From positions 1-9,212 of the forward strand of contig JADZBZ010000219.1 of the NCBI GenBank assembly GCA_020851835.1: DNA of 9,212 nucleotides, given 5' to 3'. Below are positions 1-7,855 of the stretch, in pieces. The notes beneath the pieces were generated by a model that was not told the DNA's origin, made no database searches, and saw nothing but the letters and a program-made list of their open reading frames with translations. The translations under genes were made by a program, and so were the position numbers. This DNA is from Acidobacteriota bacterium. GTDB lineage: Bacteria > Acidobacteriota > Vicinamibacteria > Vicinamibacterales > UBA2999. Each line of letters opens with the position of its first letter. Position 1 is the first letter of the stretch.

Positions 1-2836
1 CACGCCTCTGCCGGCAGAAGGCGATCTTCTCGTCGAGGTTGAATCCCAGGTCCGACAGCCATCCGTCCCACCCACGCAAGCACACCAGCCAGCGCGCGTC
101 CATCCGTCGGCCGTCTCGCAGCCGCTGAAGCGCCTCCAGCACCGCGATGCTGTCGTGCCAGAACAGGGCCTCGCTCAACTCGATTCCCAGGGGGCCGCCG
201 TACCGCTCCACCTCCCGCTCGTAGGTGTCGACCTGGGTCTTCCACACCGCGCCCCGTCCGGCGAGCAATCGACCCGACGCGGGCGTGATGTCGGCGCACA
301 AGCGGTCGGGCCGTCCATGCAGACGCAGCCTGAGGTGCCCGTCGGGATCGGCGAAGCGCAGGAAGAACCAGCGATCGACGGCCGAATCCACGCCCGGCAA
401 GTCCAAAAGGCGAGGTACCACCTCGGTGATCAGGGCGTCGATGGCGGTGGGTCCCGCGTACCACTTCAGGTAGAGCCATTCGCTGCCGGGCCCGAATCTC
501 CGCTCTGCCGGCGCCGCTCGCGGCATACGCCGGCCGCCCACCGTGACGGATGGGGTGTTCCGAGCGTAGGGGATGACGATCTCGTGTACGAACCTCCCCT
601 CCGGACCGTGCACGGCCAGCTCGGCTGGGGCCGGGCACATCTCGACGAAGACGACCGATGCCTTCCCCCTCGCCGCCCGCGCCAGCGACTCGATGCTCAG
701 CGGATTCTCCAGGTCCACAGGCAGGCCCGCCGGCCCATCGTCGAAGACAACGAACCTCGGAACGCCGTGTTCGTGTCTCCATCGCTGGACGGCCGATATC
801 ACCTCGTGCACCGGACGCCCGCCGGCAGCGTCTAGCACGTCCGCACCCGCCACCCACCGCGCGCGCGCCACCACGACGCCCTCGAGCACGACCCGCGGCA
901 GCACGCGCAGCGTCTCGAGCGCGCCCCAGCGCCAGGCGACGCGCGGCGTCACGCCCTGCGCCTGGAGGTGGCACAGGAAGCGATAGATCACGTGGCCCCG
1001 GCTGTAGTCGTGCATCGAGCTCATTCGGGCCAGCACTTCCCGGTCGAGCCGGACCGACCAGAGCCGGATGACGCCGTCCGTCACCGACACTTGCAGGTCG
1101 GCAATCGGGATCTGGTTGGCGAGCGGTGCACCGGAGCGCGCGAGATAGGCGATCTCGAACTCCCGGAGCACCGGACGATTGATGACGTTCCCCAGCCTGT
1201 CGGACGGCAGGTGGACGATCTCGGCAAACACCGCGTCGGGTCGCAGGGACGCTTCCCTCCGCAGGTGCGTGCGCACCCACTGGCGCAGCTCGGGATTGTC
1301 GCGACAGAAGCGCCCCATCATGCTGGCGCCGGACGGGCCGGCCGCGTGGTCGAAGACGATCTGGGGCCGGCCGGATTCGTCTGGATGTCCGAGCGCCACG
1401 ACCGCCGCGTACGCGTCCGGCAGGAGACACGGGTTGGGCTGGGCCAGCCGGTCGAGATCCGTCTCGGTCAGCGCGAGGACGCGTGCCCCGGCTTCACCGA
1501 GGCGCTCGATCCTCGACAAGAGGTACGCGTCGCTGGCGGACCAACGCTGGCCTTCCCGTTCGGGACGCCCAGCGAAGGGCAGTCCGCTCAAGAGCGGTGC
1601 GTGCACGGAAGACGCCGCCGACCCGTCGAAGCCGATGCCGGCTTCGGCATCGAGCACCTCCACCAGGGGCATCAGGCGTCCGCCGTAGCGATCCTCGAAT
1701 GCCCGCGCGAAACGCCGCAGCGGTTCGTCCGACACCTTCGGCAAGATGCGGTGGAGCCGTTCGACAACCCAGGCTACGGCCGTCGCCACGTCGTGGCTGC
1801 ACGTGGCCACAGCCGCGGGCACGGCCAACTCGACGTGCAGCGGGTGCACGTCGGCGGACCGGACGCCGAGCGCGCCCAGCGCCTGCCCGACATCCCGGTA
1901 CCGTTCCGGACCGGCACCCAGCGGCTCGTCGTCGAACCGCGTCAGCCGATCGCGGATGCCTGCCACGGCCTCGATCACGCCGGCCAGCCCGGGCTGGTCG
2001 AGCGCGCGCAGCGTCTCGACCGTGTCGGTCAGCGGCTCGTTTCCGGTGACGAGCGGGGACAGGTGCGTAACCAGGACCTCCCGCTCGATCAGATCCGCAA
2101 CATACGCGTCCGCCTCCGGACGCGGAATGGCAAGGTCCGGATGGGTACCGACGATGTGGCTGGCCAGGTCGTTGGCGGTGACCCCGCTGCGGGCGTAGTC
2201 GAGTGCCGCGTCCAGGATGGGATCGCCGGGGATTGCCACCTGGGCGGTAACCCGCGACGCCCCTGCCTGCCGCGTCCTGGTTTGGCGCCACGTACCGTCC
2301 AGCCGATAGAGACTCGAGTTGGTCCAGTAGGTAATGGCGTGGCGGACCAGCGGCAGCTGTTCCAGCCGGCTTGCCAGCAGCGCGTGCACGCCGTTGTCGA
2401 GTTGGCACAGCCGGCGGTACCCCCTCCGATCCGTCAGTTGGATGCGGGTGTCGTCCGCGATCAGGCCCAGCGAGCAGCCGGCGAAGAGGCCGAAGGGCGT
2501 GGCGCGCGCAGCCATCCGCTGCCAGTACCGGGTCAACGTGCATTCGAGCTTGTGGTTCTGGAGCGTCGGGTCTCCCAGCCATGCGGCCATCTCGTCGCAG
2601 GTGGACGGAGACGCCACGAAGAGGGCCTCCTGCATGTCCGCCGCACTGAAGGCCGCGCGTAACCGCCGGCCGAGTTCCGTGCGCGCGGAGGCGAGCGCGG
2701 TTGGCGTCCACGCCGTGTGAGGACTCGACTCGGGCCTCGCGTTCCACGCCAGCAGCGTGTCGATGGGTAGACGTGCTGTTCGCAGGAGGAAGAAGCCGGT
2801 GGGGCTGAAGGCGGGCGAGTGCGCGGGGGCGATCAT
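1..2836 (-). CDS. lanB: Class I lantibiotic dehydratase (LanB), C-terminus cut by window edge
   Basis: Enzymes of this family glutamylate Ser/Thr of a precursor peptide using Glu-tRNA and then eliminate glutamate to leave dehydroalanine/dehydrobutyrine. Reading the minus strand from ATG at 2836 gives 945 residues with no stop before the edge. The N-terminal domain (about 1-770, Lant_dehydr_N type) opens with GFFLLRT (14-20) and has ALFVASPS (71-78) and the family signature RMAARATPFGLFAG (107-120). HPLHVEL (331-337), RYGGRLMPLVEVLD (383-396) and NRPVLREFEI (553-562) follow. The elimination domain (Lant_dehydr_C/SpaB_C type) begins near 780 with EWLYLKWYAGP (786-796), WFFLRFADPDGHLRLRLHG (823-841) and QVDTYEREVERYGG (868-881). 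Family members run to roughly 1000 residues, so the last 60-100, which would include the conserved C-terminal His region, lie outside. The start lies 28 nt after the transporter stop; no clear ribosome binding site precedes it, but the family N-terminus supports this ATG. Both domains are present, unlike short PEARL ligases. Family call is firm; the substrate is inferred. Confidence 0.96.
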   Translation of the reverse strand, partial: MIAPAHSPAFSPTGFFLLRTARLPIDTLLAWNARPESSPHTAWTPTALASARTELGRRLRAAFSAADMQEALFVASPSTCDEMAAWLGDPTLQNHKLECTLTRYWQRMAARATPFGLFAGCSLGLIADDTRIQLTDRRGYRRLCQLDNGVHALLASRLEQLPLVRHAITYWTNSSLYRLDGTWRQTRTRQAGASRVTAQVAIPGDPILDAALDYARSGVTANDLASHIVGTHPDLAIPRPEADAYVADLIEREVLVTHLSPLVTGNEPLTDTVETLRALDQPGLAGVIEAVAGIRDRLTRFDDEPLGAGPERYRDVGQALGALGVRSADVHPLHVELAVPAAVATCSHDVATAVAWVVERLHRILPKVSDEPLRRFARAFEDRYGGRLMPLVEVLDAEAGIGFDGSAASSVHAPLLSGLPFAGRPEREGQRWSASDAYLLSRIERLGEAGARVLALTETDLDRLAQPNPCLLPDAYAAVVALGHPDESGRPQIVFDHAAGPSGASMMGRFCRDNPELRQWVRTHLRREASLRPDAVFAEIVHLPSDRLGNVINRPVLREFEIAYLARSGAPLANQIPIADLQVSVTDGVIRLWSVRLDREVLARMSSMHDYSRGHVIYRFLCHLQAQGVTPRVAWRWGALETLRVLPRVVLEGVVVARARWVAGADVLDAAGGRPVHEVISAVQRWRHEHGVPRFVVFDDGPAGLPVDLENPLSIESLARAARGKASVVFVEMCPAPAELAVHGPEGRFVHEIVIPYARNTPSVTVGGRRMPRAAPAERRFGPGSEWLYLKWYAGPTAIDALITEVVPRLLDLPGVDSAVDRWFFLRFADPDGHLRLRLHGRPDRLCADITPASGRLLAGRGAVWKTQVDTYEREVERYGGPLGIELSEALFWHDSIAVLEALQRLRDGRRMDARWLVCLRGWDGWLSDLGFNLDEKIAFCRQRR

Positions 2837-2864
2837 GGGTCGGGGGCGACCGGGCCCTGGCCGG

Positions 2865-4127
2865 TCACTGGTTGGTGCGGTCAGTGGCCAGGAAACTCCG
2901 GGCCTGCGTGCTGCGGGCGAGCGCCGCGGCAATGACGACCGCCGAGCCTCCGCACGCCGCGTAGACGATGGGGGCGTTGCCGCCAGTGAGATCGCCGAGG
3001 ACGCCTCCGAGCAGCATGCCGATCGGGCCCAGCGCGCGGCTCCCGGTGGCGTGCAGGCTCAGCACGCGGCCGCGGTAGCGGTCGGGCGTCGTCGCCTGGA
3101 GAAAGGTCGCCACCATCACGTTGACGGCGCCAGACATGGCGCCAGCCGCGGCGAGCACGGCCGACACCATCCATCGGTTCCGAATCACGCTGACCGCCAC
3201 GAGGCACAGGCCCACGCCGAGAAACGCGCCCACCAACAGCCAGGCCCGGCGCGTGCCCGTGGCCCGGCTGCGGGCGGCCGCCAGCGAGCCGCACACCGCG
3301 CCGCCGGTGAGCGAAGCGAGCAGGAACCCGTACCAGGCCACGCCCTGGCCGAGCCACTGCGTCACGTAGAGCGGCAACAGCACCACGACCGGCGCGATCG
3401 CTGCATTGAACATCGACACCCCGGTGAGAAAGGGCAGCAGGCCGGGCCGGTTTCGTCCGTACTGGAAACCGTCCACGAACGTGCGCCAGAACCCCGCGGC
3501 GGAAACGGCCTCGCCGAAGCGCTCGAACCCGCCAAGGCGTCCGGCGACAAACGCGCTGATCGCCGAGTACACGAAGGTAGCGGCATCCACCGCGAGGAGC
3601 ACCGACCCGCCCAGCGTCCGGTACGCCAGCCCGCCGAAGGCCTGGCCGACAATCACGCTCACCTGCCGCGTCACCTGCCACATCGAGTTGGCGACGTTCA
3701 ACTGCGTGTGGCGAATCGTGCTGGCAATCACCGCGGCGGCCGCGGGTTCGGCAAACGCCGCCGCCGCTCCATTGACAGCCATGGCGAGGAACATCACGGG
3801 CAGGACGTCGCGCGCCGCCAGCCGCGACATAGCCACGGCCAGCAGGCCCACCGCGGCCGCCCGCAGCATGTCGCTCACCACCAGCACGCGCGTGCGGGAG
3901 ACGTTGTCCACCAGCGCTCCGGCAATTGGACCGAACACAATCGCCGACACGACCGACGTGGCGGTCAGCAGCGACATCATCGTGGCCGACCCGGTTGTGT
4001 CGAGCGCCCAGTACAGCACGACGATCGTCAGGGCCTGATTGCCCACCTGACTCACCAGGTAGCCCTGCCAGAGCACCACGAATTCGGTGGCCAACGGCCG
4101 TTCGGATTCCTGCGCTCGATCACCCAC
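2865..4127 (-). CDS. MFS-type efflux transporter
   Basis: A 420-residue inner-membrane major facilitator protein, probably a drug/proton-type exporter. It is hydrophobic nearly throughout. It carries the loop 2-3 motif GALVDNVSRTRVLVVSDMLR (70-89), of the G-x-L-x-D-x-x-x-R-x-x kind seen in MFS_3 exporters (EntS/macrolide-efflux type). A related half-repeat motif, TTPDRYRGRVLSL (346-358), lies in the second half. The start is uncertain. GTG at 4127 gives a short cytoplasmic lead of about 14 residues before the first membrane helix and has a G-rich stretch upstream. GTG at 4163 would give 432 residues and overlap the methyltransferase stop by 7 nt, suggesting translational coupling. The open frame continues further upstream, but only as a shadow of the methyltransferase gene. 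Position directly between a methyltransferase and LanB suggests export of the modified peptide, or self-protection. That role is inferred; the family is clear. Confidence 0.93.
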   Translation of the reverse strand: MGDRAQESERPLATEFVVLWQGYLVSQVGNQALTIVVLYWALDTTGSATMMSLLTATSVVSAIVFGPIAGALVDNVSRTRVLVVSDMLRAAAVGLLAVAMSRLAARDVLPVMFLAMAVNGAAAAFAEPAAAAVIASTIRHTQLNVANSMWQVTRQVSVIVGQAFGGLAYRTLGGSVLLAVDAATFVYSAISAFVAGRLGGFERFGEAVSAAGFWRTFVDGFQYGRNRPGLLPFLTGVSMFNAAIAPVVVLLPLYVTQWLGQGVAWYGFLLASLTGGAVCGSLAAARSRATGTRRAWLLVGAFLGVGLCLVAVSVIRNRWMVSAVLAAAGAMSGAVNVMVATFLQATTPDRYRGRVLSLHATGSRALGPIGMLLGGVLGDLTGGNAPIVYAACGGSAVVIAAALARSTQARSFLATDRTNQ

Positions 4128-4156
4128 GTCGCATGGCCCCCCCGCGGACGGTTGGC

Positions 4157-5035
4157 TCAGCACTTCTGGAACAACGCGTCCTCGACCGGAAGGCCCAGGC
4201 GTGGTGAAGGTCCGCAGGGGAGCTCGCGTGGGGAGAAGCCGGCCCGCCGCGCGGCCGATTCGACGGTGGCGCGGTCGAGCACGAGGTATTGCAGGGTATG
4301 CGCCGTGGCCCGGGTGGGCGTGCCAAAGACAGCTTTCAACACGTGGCTCCGCACCAGCCAGCCGAGCGGCGCGTCCGCGCTGGGCTCGAAGTTCCGGCGA
4401 ATGGCGAGCACATGTGCACAACCTGGAGACAGGTGTCTTTCCTTGATCGCCCAGCCGGATTCCGGTGCGCGGAACTCACCGCGTCGGATTGCCGCCGCCT
4501 GTGTCGCAAACGGAACACCGTAATCGACCAGCACGCGCCCTCCCGGCCTCAGTATGCGCCACCACGACGCGAACGCCGCCTCGAGATCCGCGGTCGAGGC
4601 GCCGTGGGTGAGCGAGTCACCCAGGCAGATGACGATATCGCAGTCGGTCAGGGCCGGGTCAATGTGGATACTGCGCCAGTCGCCGTGCCGAAAGGCGACG
4701 CGGGTGCCGGGAGCCCGGGATGCCGGCGCGGCCAGCTTCGCCTGGCACCGGCCGAGCATCGCCTTGCTGGCATCGCTGCACACGACGCGGTCGAACCGTC
4801 TCGACTCGACGAGGGCCAGCGCCTGGGCGCCGGTGCCGGCGGCCACGTCGGTGACGGTGCGCGCGCCGAGGGCGGCTAGCGTGGCGACCACCCACGCGCC
4901 GTGCGCCTCGACCAGGCGCGGTGGCCGAAACACCAGGTCGTAATCGTCGGACCAGTCGGCGTACACGTCCTCGATCGACTGGTCCGCATCGCGGGGCGTG
5001 TCAGCGTCGTGGTCGCCGAGTGGAGCATTCGCCAT
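4157..5035 (-). CDS. Class I SAM-dependent methyltransferase, glycine/sarcosine N-methyltransferase-like
   Basis: A 292-residue soluble Rossmann-fold methyltransferase. Motif I for SAM binding is VTDVAAGTGAQAL (61-73), the acidic residue after strand 2 lies in CSDASKAML (86-94), and HGDWR (117-121) follows. DIVICLGDSLTH (133-144) closely resembles the CLGNSLAHL segment typical of glycine and glycine/sarcosine N-methyltransferases. ILRPGGRVLVDYG (161-173) is the usual motif III region. The N-terminal VYADWSDDYDLVF (24-36) also fits that subgroup. ATG at 5035 follows the permease stop by 30 nt; no good Shine-Dalgarno is visible. Its place in the operon suggests modification of the peptide, for example at the N-terminal amine or a side chain, but the substrate cannot be read from sequence. 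An independent small-molecule methyltransferase is possible. The family call is strong, the subgroup moderate. Confidence 0.9.
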   Translation of the reverse strand: MANAPLGDHDADTPRDADQSIEDVYADWSDDYDLVFRPPRLVEAHGAWVVATLAALGARTVTDVAAGTGAQALALVESRRFDRVVCSDASKAMLGRCQAKLAAPASRAPGTRVAFRHGDWRSIHIDPALTDCDIVICLGDSLTHGASTADLEAAFASWWRILRPGGRVLVDYGVPFATQAAAIRRGEFRAPESGWAIKERHLSPGCAHVLAIRRNFEPSADAPLGWLVRSHVLKAVFGTPTRATAHTLQYLVLDRATVESAARRAGFSPRELPCGPSPRLGLPVEDALFQKC

Positions 5036-5065
5036 GATGGTTTGCCGAGTGCGGGCGCGGCGCCC

Positions 5066-7525
5066 TTACAGCGCGGTCGGTCCCGATGGTACTCGCGGAC
5101 GCAGCAGGTCGGCGGGCTGGGCCTGGTACGCACGCAGTGCCCCCAGGCCCGCGGCAGCCATCACGAGCATCACCGCCAGCACGCTGACCACCCAGATGAG
5201 CGGGTCGGTCGAGCGCGCATCCACGGCGCCCGCGGGCAGACTGCGGATCGCGGCCAGCGTGCACGTCGCGCCGACGGCGCCGGCCGTCAGCGAGCGCGTG
5301 GCGATGCCGGACAAGACGTCGGCCTGCAGGCTCCGCCACGTGGCGCCCAGACACAGCCGCATGGCCAGGTCGCGCCGCCGGATCGCCATCGCCAGCACGG
5401 TGGTGGCATAGAGGCCGAACGCCGTCAGCAGGATGGCGACTCCCGCCACCATCACTCCGATGCGGGCATGTTGCTCGGGATGGCCCAGATGCGCCGCCAC
5501 CACGTCGTCGAGGCCGACGATGTGGGCCGGAGGTAACGAGGCGTCGAGGGACTTGAGCGTGGCCTGGATGTCCCGCGCCAGCGTCGGGGACGATCCCGAC
5601 GACTTGATGACGAAGTTGAGGCTCGGCTCCTGCAGGCCCTGCGCGTAGGGGACGAACACTTCGGCGCCGGGCTCCTGTCCGGGCGCGGCGGCGCGACTGG
5701 ACCGTACCACGCCGACGATGGTCATCCAGGGCGCGGCCGAGCCGCGCCGGCCGCGCTTGACGCGGTGTTCCACCGGGTCGGTGCCATCGAAATAGAGCTC
5801 GGCGAAGCGCTCGTTGACGATGGCAACATGTGTGGTGGCCTCGCCGTCCGCGCCGGTGAAGACGCGGCCCGCGGTCCGGACGACCTGCAGCGCGTCGAAG
5901 TAGGCGCCGCCCACGGCCCGCACGACGGCCCGCGGACGGTCTTGGTCGGGCCGGTCGGGGGTCGTCTCCACCGTGAACGTGGCGATGGCAACCGAATCGC
6001 CGAGCGGCGCGTGATCGACGGAGGCCACCTGCTCGACGTGGTACAGGCGGCTCAGCCTGGCCAGCCCGTCACGTTGCAGCCCGACCACGCGGTCGAGCGG
6101 CTGAGCCGCGCGGGGCAGGGTGAGCGAGGCGACCACAACACCTTCCGATCGGAAGCCGAGGTCGATGCGCTCGAGCAGATCCGCTCCACGAACGAGGCGA
6201 CCGGCCCCGAACACCCCCGCCGCGCTCATGGCGACCTGGGCGAAGACGAGCCACGACGCCCAGTGCAGCCGCGTCGCGACGGCACCGGCCCCATCGGTGC
6301 GCATGGCCGCCCCTGGTGCAATCCGACGCGCGAGGAGGAGGGACGGCACGAGCATCAGCAGTCCGCCCATCCATGATGCCGCGGCGGCGACGGCCAGCGT
6401 AGCCGCGCTCAACTCCGGCGCGTGCACACCGGGCATGACGCCGCTCAGGTAGCCGAGCGCCAGGCGCGCACCGACGAGGGCCGCTGGCACCGCGATCACG
6501 GCGGCTGCCGAGGCCTGGCACAGGATGACGACGGCCAGCGACAAGCGAATCCGCAGCGGCGTGGCCCCCAGGGCCAGGCGTACCGCAATCGCATGTGCGC
6601 GCTCGATCACTCCGGACAAGGTCAGCGTGGCGCCGTTGGCCAGCGCGGTGATCCACAGCAGCAGCATCGACGCGGCCAGCACGGCCAGCGCCGGACTCCC
6701 GGGCGCGGTCACCTGCTCGGGCAGCGACGCCAGCATCAGGTGAGTGCCCGCATTCTCCCGGGCATGGTTGTCACGAAGCGCTGAGGCGATCACGTCGAGC
6801 TCGGCACGGGCGGCCGACGCCTCGGCGCCGGCTCTCAGCCGCCCCGCCATGAAGAGAAATCGGGCCTCGCGGCGGCCGTGGAGTGGCCCCGGCGTCAACG
6901 GGACCCACAGGTCCGGCTCGCGAATGGTTACCTGCGAACCGGCGGCCGTGACAGTGAACGCCGGAGGAAACGCGAAGGACGGTGGCATCACGCCGACGAT
7001 GGTGTGGGACACCCCGTTGAGCAGTACCGCCCGCCCGAGCACCCCGGGATCGTTGCCGAATCGACGGCGCCACAGGGCGGCGCCGATCACTACGACCGCG
7101 CCCTGCGACTCATTTTCGTCGGAGGCTTCGAGCAGCCGGCCCAGCATGGGGCCGACACCGCCCGTGCGGAGAAACGAGGCCGTGCAGCGAACGCCATCGG
7201 CCTTCTCGGCCTCCGGGCCTCCCACAGTGAAGACCTCGTCGGTGAACGCGCCGAGCTCGGCGAAGGAGGTCGCCGAGTTCCGGATGTCGAGGTAGTTCAG
7301 CACCGAGGTCGGTGTGAGGCCCATGCGCCGGGCGGCGTTGTCTTCCCAGACAACGTAAACGCGGCCGGGGTCGCCGTAGCTGTTCGCGTAGCGGTGGGCG
7401 GCCAGCCAGACTTGGTAAACCGACAGGCTGCCGCCGAGGGCGACTCCCAGGCTCGCGGTAATCGCCAGCGAGCGGAAGGGGTGACGCAGGAACTGTCTGA
7501 GACCGTCTGTCGCGGCTTCCCACAT
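5066..7525 (-). CDS. ADOP-like ABC transporter permease (duplicated MacB/FtsX architecture)
   Basis: An 819-residue membrane protein of the acidobacterial duplicated orphan permease type. It starts MWEAATDGLRQFLRHPFRSL, the usual cytoplasmic lead of these proteins, then a first membrane helix (about 18-42). A periplasmic MacB_PCD-like domain (about 45-270) includes GDPGRVYVVWED (51-62) and WRRRFGNDPGVLGR (152-165). An FtsX-type block of three helices follows (about 277-302, 327-360, 372-400). The unit then repeats: helix 421-443, second periplasmic domain to about 660 (NERFAELYFDGTDPVEHRV, 571-589), and final helices near 689-715, 740-762 and 774-798 with LAMRLCLGATWRSL (720-733). There is no Walker A or ABC signature, so ATP hydrolysis would need a partner ATPase not seen here. 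It may move or sense the peptide, or confer immunity; these are inferences. ATG at 7525 matches the family start. Confidence 0.94.
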   Translation of the reverse strand: MWEAATDGLRQFLRHPFRSLAITASLGVALGGSLSVYQVWLAAHRYANSYGDPGRVYVVWEDNAARRMGLTPTSVLNYLDIRNSATSFAELGAFTDEVFTVGGPEAEKADGVRCTASFLRTGGVGPMLGRLLEASDENESQGAVVVIGAALWRRRFGNDPGVLGRAVLLNGVSHTIVGVMPPSFAFPPAFTVTAAGSQVTIREPDLWVPLTPGPLHGRREARFLFMAGRLRAGAEASAARAELDVIASALRDNHARENAGTHLMLASLPEQVTAPGSPALAVLAASMLLLWITALANGATLTLSGVIERAHAIAVRLALGATPLRIRLSLAVVILCQASAAAVIAVPAALVGARLALGYLSGVMPGVHAPELSAATLAVAAAASWMGGLLMLVPSLLLARRIAPGAAMRTDGAGAVATRLHWASWLVFAQVAMSAAGVFGAGRLVRGADLLERIDLGFRSEGVVVASLTLPRAAQPLDRVVGLQRDGLARLSRLYHVEQVASVDHAPLGDSVAIATFTVETTPDRPDQDRPRAVVRAVGGAYFDALQVVRTAGRVFTGADGEATTHVAIVNERFAELYFDGTDPVEHRVKRGRRGSAAPWMTIVGVVRSSRAAAPGQEPGAEVFVPYAQGLQEPSLNFVIKSSGSSPTLARDIQATLKSLDASLPPAHIVGLDDVVAAHLGHPEQHARIGVMVAGVAILLTAFGLYATTVLAMAIRRRDLAMRLCLGATWRSLQADVLSGIATRSLTAGAVGATCTLAAIRSLPAGAVDARSTDPLIWVVSVLAVMLVMAAAGLGALRAYQAQPADLLRPRVPSGPTAL

Positions 7526-7606
7526 GGCGGGGGTCTCGAATCGTGATGGGGGTTGCCGGCCCCCGAAGTGCCCGACCGGCCGAGGCGAGGTGTCGAACCG
7601 GTGCCG

Positions 7607-7637
7607 GAAGAGAGGAGCCGTGAAGGCTCCTCTCTTC
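7607..7637 (-). terminator. 13-bp stem-loop after the peptide gene, possible attenuator or RNA-stabilising hairpin
   Basis: Perfect inverted repeat: arms 7607-7619 and 7625-7637 with a 5-nt loop (7620-7624). It begins 12 nt past the peptide stop codon and sits about 80 nt before the permease start. On the minus strand the stem is not followed by a T run, so it is not a canonical Rho-independent terminator. In RiPP operons such hairpins commonly allow partial read-through or protect the 3' end of an abundant precursor mRNA. The structure is seen; the function is inferred. Confidence 0.7.
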
Positions 7638-7649
7638 GAGCAATCACGC

Positions 7650-7808
7650 CTAGTCGATGTCCTGCGGCCGCGCTTCCCGCCACGGATCGTCGGTCCAGAT
7701 GATGGAACGGTCGCGATCGTTGGGGATATCCACGGCGTGGAGAACCTCTTCGCGTGCGGGGGCGAGAATGCGCGTGGCGGCCGGGACTGGCACTTCGTGC
7801 TGACTCAT
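7650..7808 (-). CDS. Putative RiPP precursor peptide, cysteine-free, 52 aa
   Basis: A short gene encoding 52 residues, from MSQHEVPVPAATR to the C-terminal WREARPQDID. I do not recognise a named family. It is placed first in the operon, has its own promoter, the best ribosome binding site in the window, and a stem-loop right after its stop, all typical of a RiPP precursor next to a LanB. Residues 1-29 look leader-like (REEVLHAVDI, 19-28). The C-terminal part (31-52) is charged and contains Ser35, Thr39, Trp38 and Trp43 within SIIWTDDPWRE. There is no cysteine, no Gly-Gly cleavage site and no clear FNLD-type LanB recognition box. An upstream in-frame GTG at 7844 would add 12 residues but lies almost at the predicted transcription start, so ATG 7808 is preferred. 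That the gene is real is likely; that LanB acts on it is inferred. Confidence 0.72.
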   Translation of the reverse strand: MSQHEVPVPAATRILAPAREEVLHAVDIPNDRDRSIIWTDDPWREARPQDID

Positions 7809-7810
7809 GA

Positions 7811-7819
7811 CTCCTCCTC
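7811..7819 (-). promoter_or_regulatory. Strong Shine-Dalgarno of the peptide gene
   Basis: The minus strand reads GAGGAGGAG, ending 2 nt before ATG at 7808, with the AGGAGG core 4 nt away. It fixes the start codon over the upstream GTG. No downstream gene in the operon has a comparable site, suggesting that the peptide is made in excess over its enzymes. Confidence 0.85.
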
Positions 7820-7855
7820 GAGTGCACTTGGAACGGGCATGCACTAACGGGCCGG

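Noticed and set aside
968..2662. Long plus-strand open frame (564 codons) opposite LanB
   Set aside because: Low-complexity Arg/Gly/His-rich product with no family motifs; it is the antisense shadow of the LanB gene, whose minus-strand frame has clear family signatures.
1494..2747. Minus-strand open frame of 417 codons within LanB
   Set aside because: Out of frame with the LanB motifs; product is Arg/Ala/Gly-rich without recognisable domains.
1..2836. PEARL-type peptide aminoacyl-tRNA ligase instead of a dehydratase
   Set aside because: PEARLs are short LanB proteins lacking the elimination domain; here the SpaB_C-type domain begins near residue 780 with its conserved motifs.
2757..4523. 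Plus-strand open frame of 588 codons
   Set aside because: Antisense to the MFS transporter and the end of the methyltransferase gene; composition (Arg, His, Gln, Gly) is typical of GC-rich shadow frames.
7650..7844. Longer 64-residue version of the peptide starting at GTG 7844
   Set aside because: The predicted transcription start is near 7849, leaving no room for a ribosome binding site, whereas ATG 7808 has GAGGAGGAG immediately upstream.
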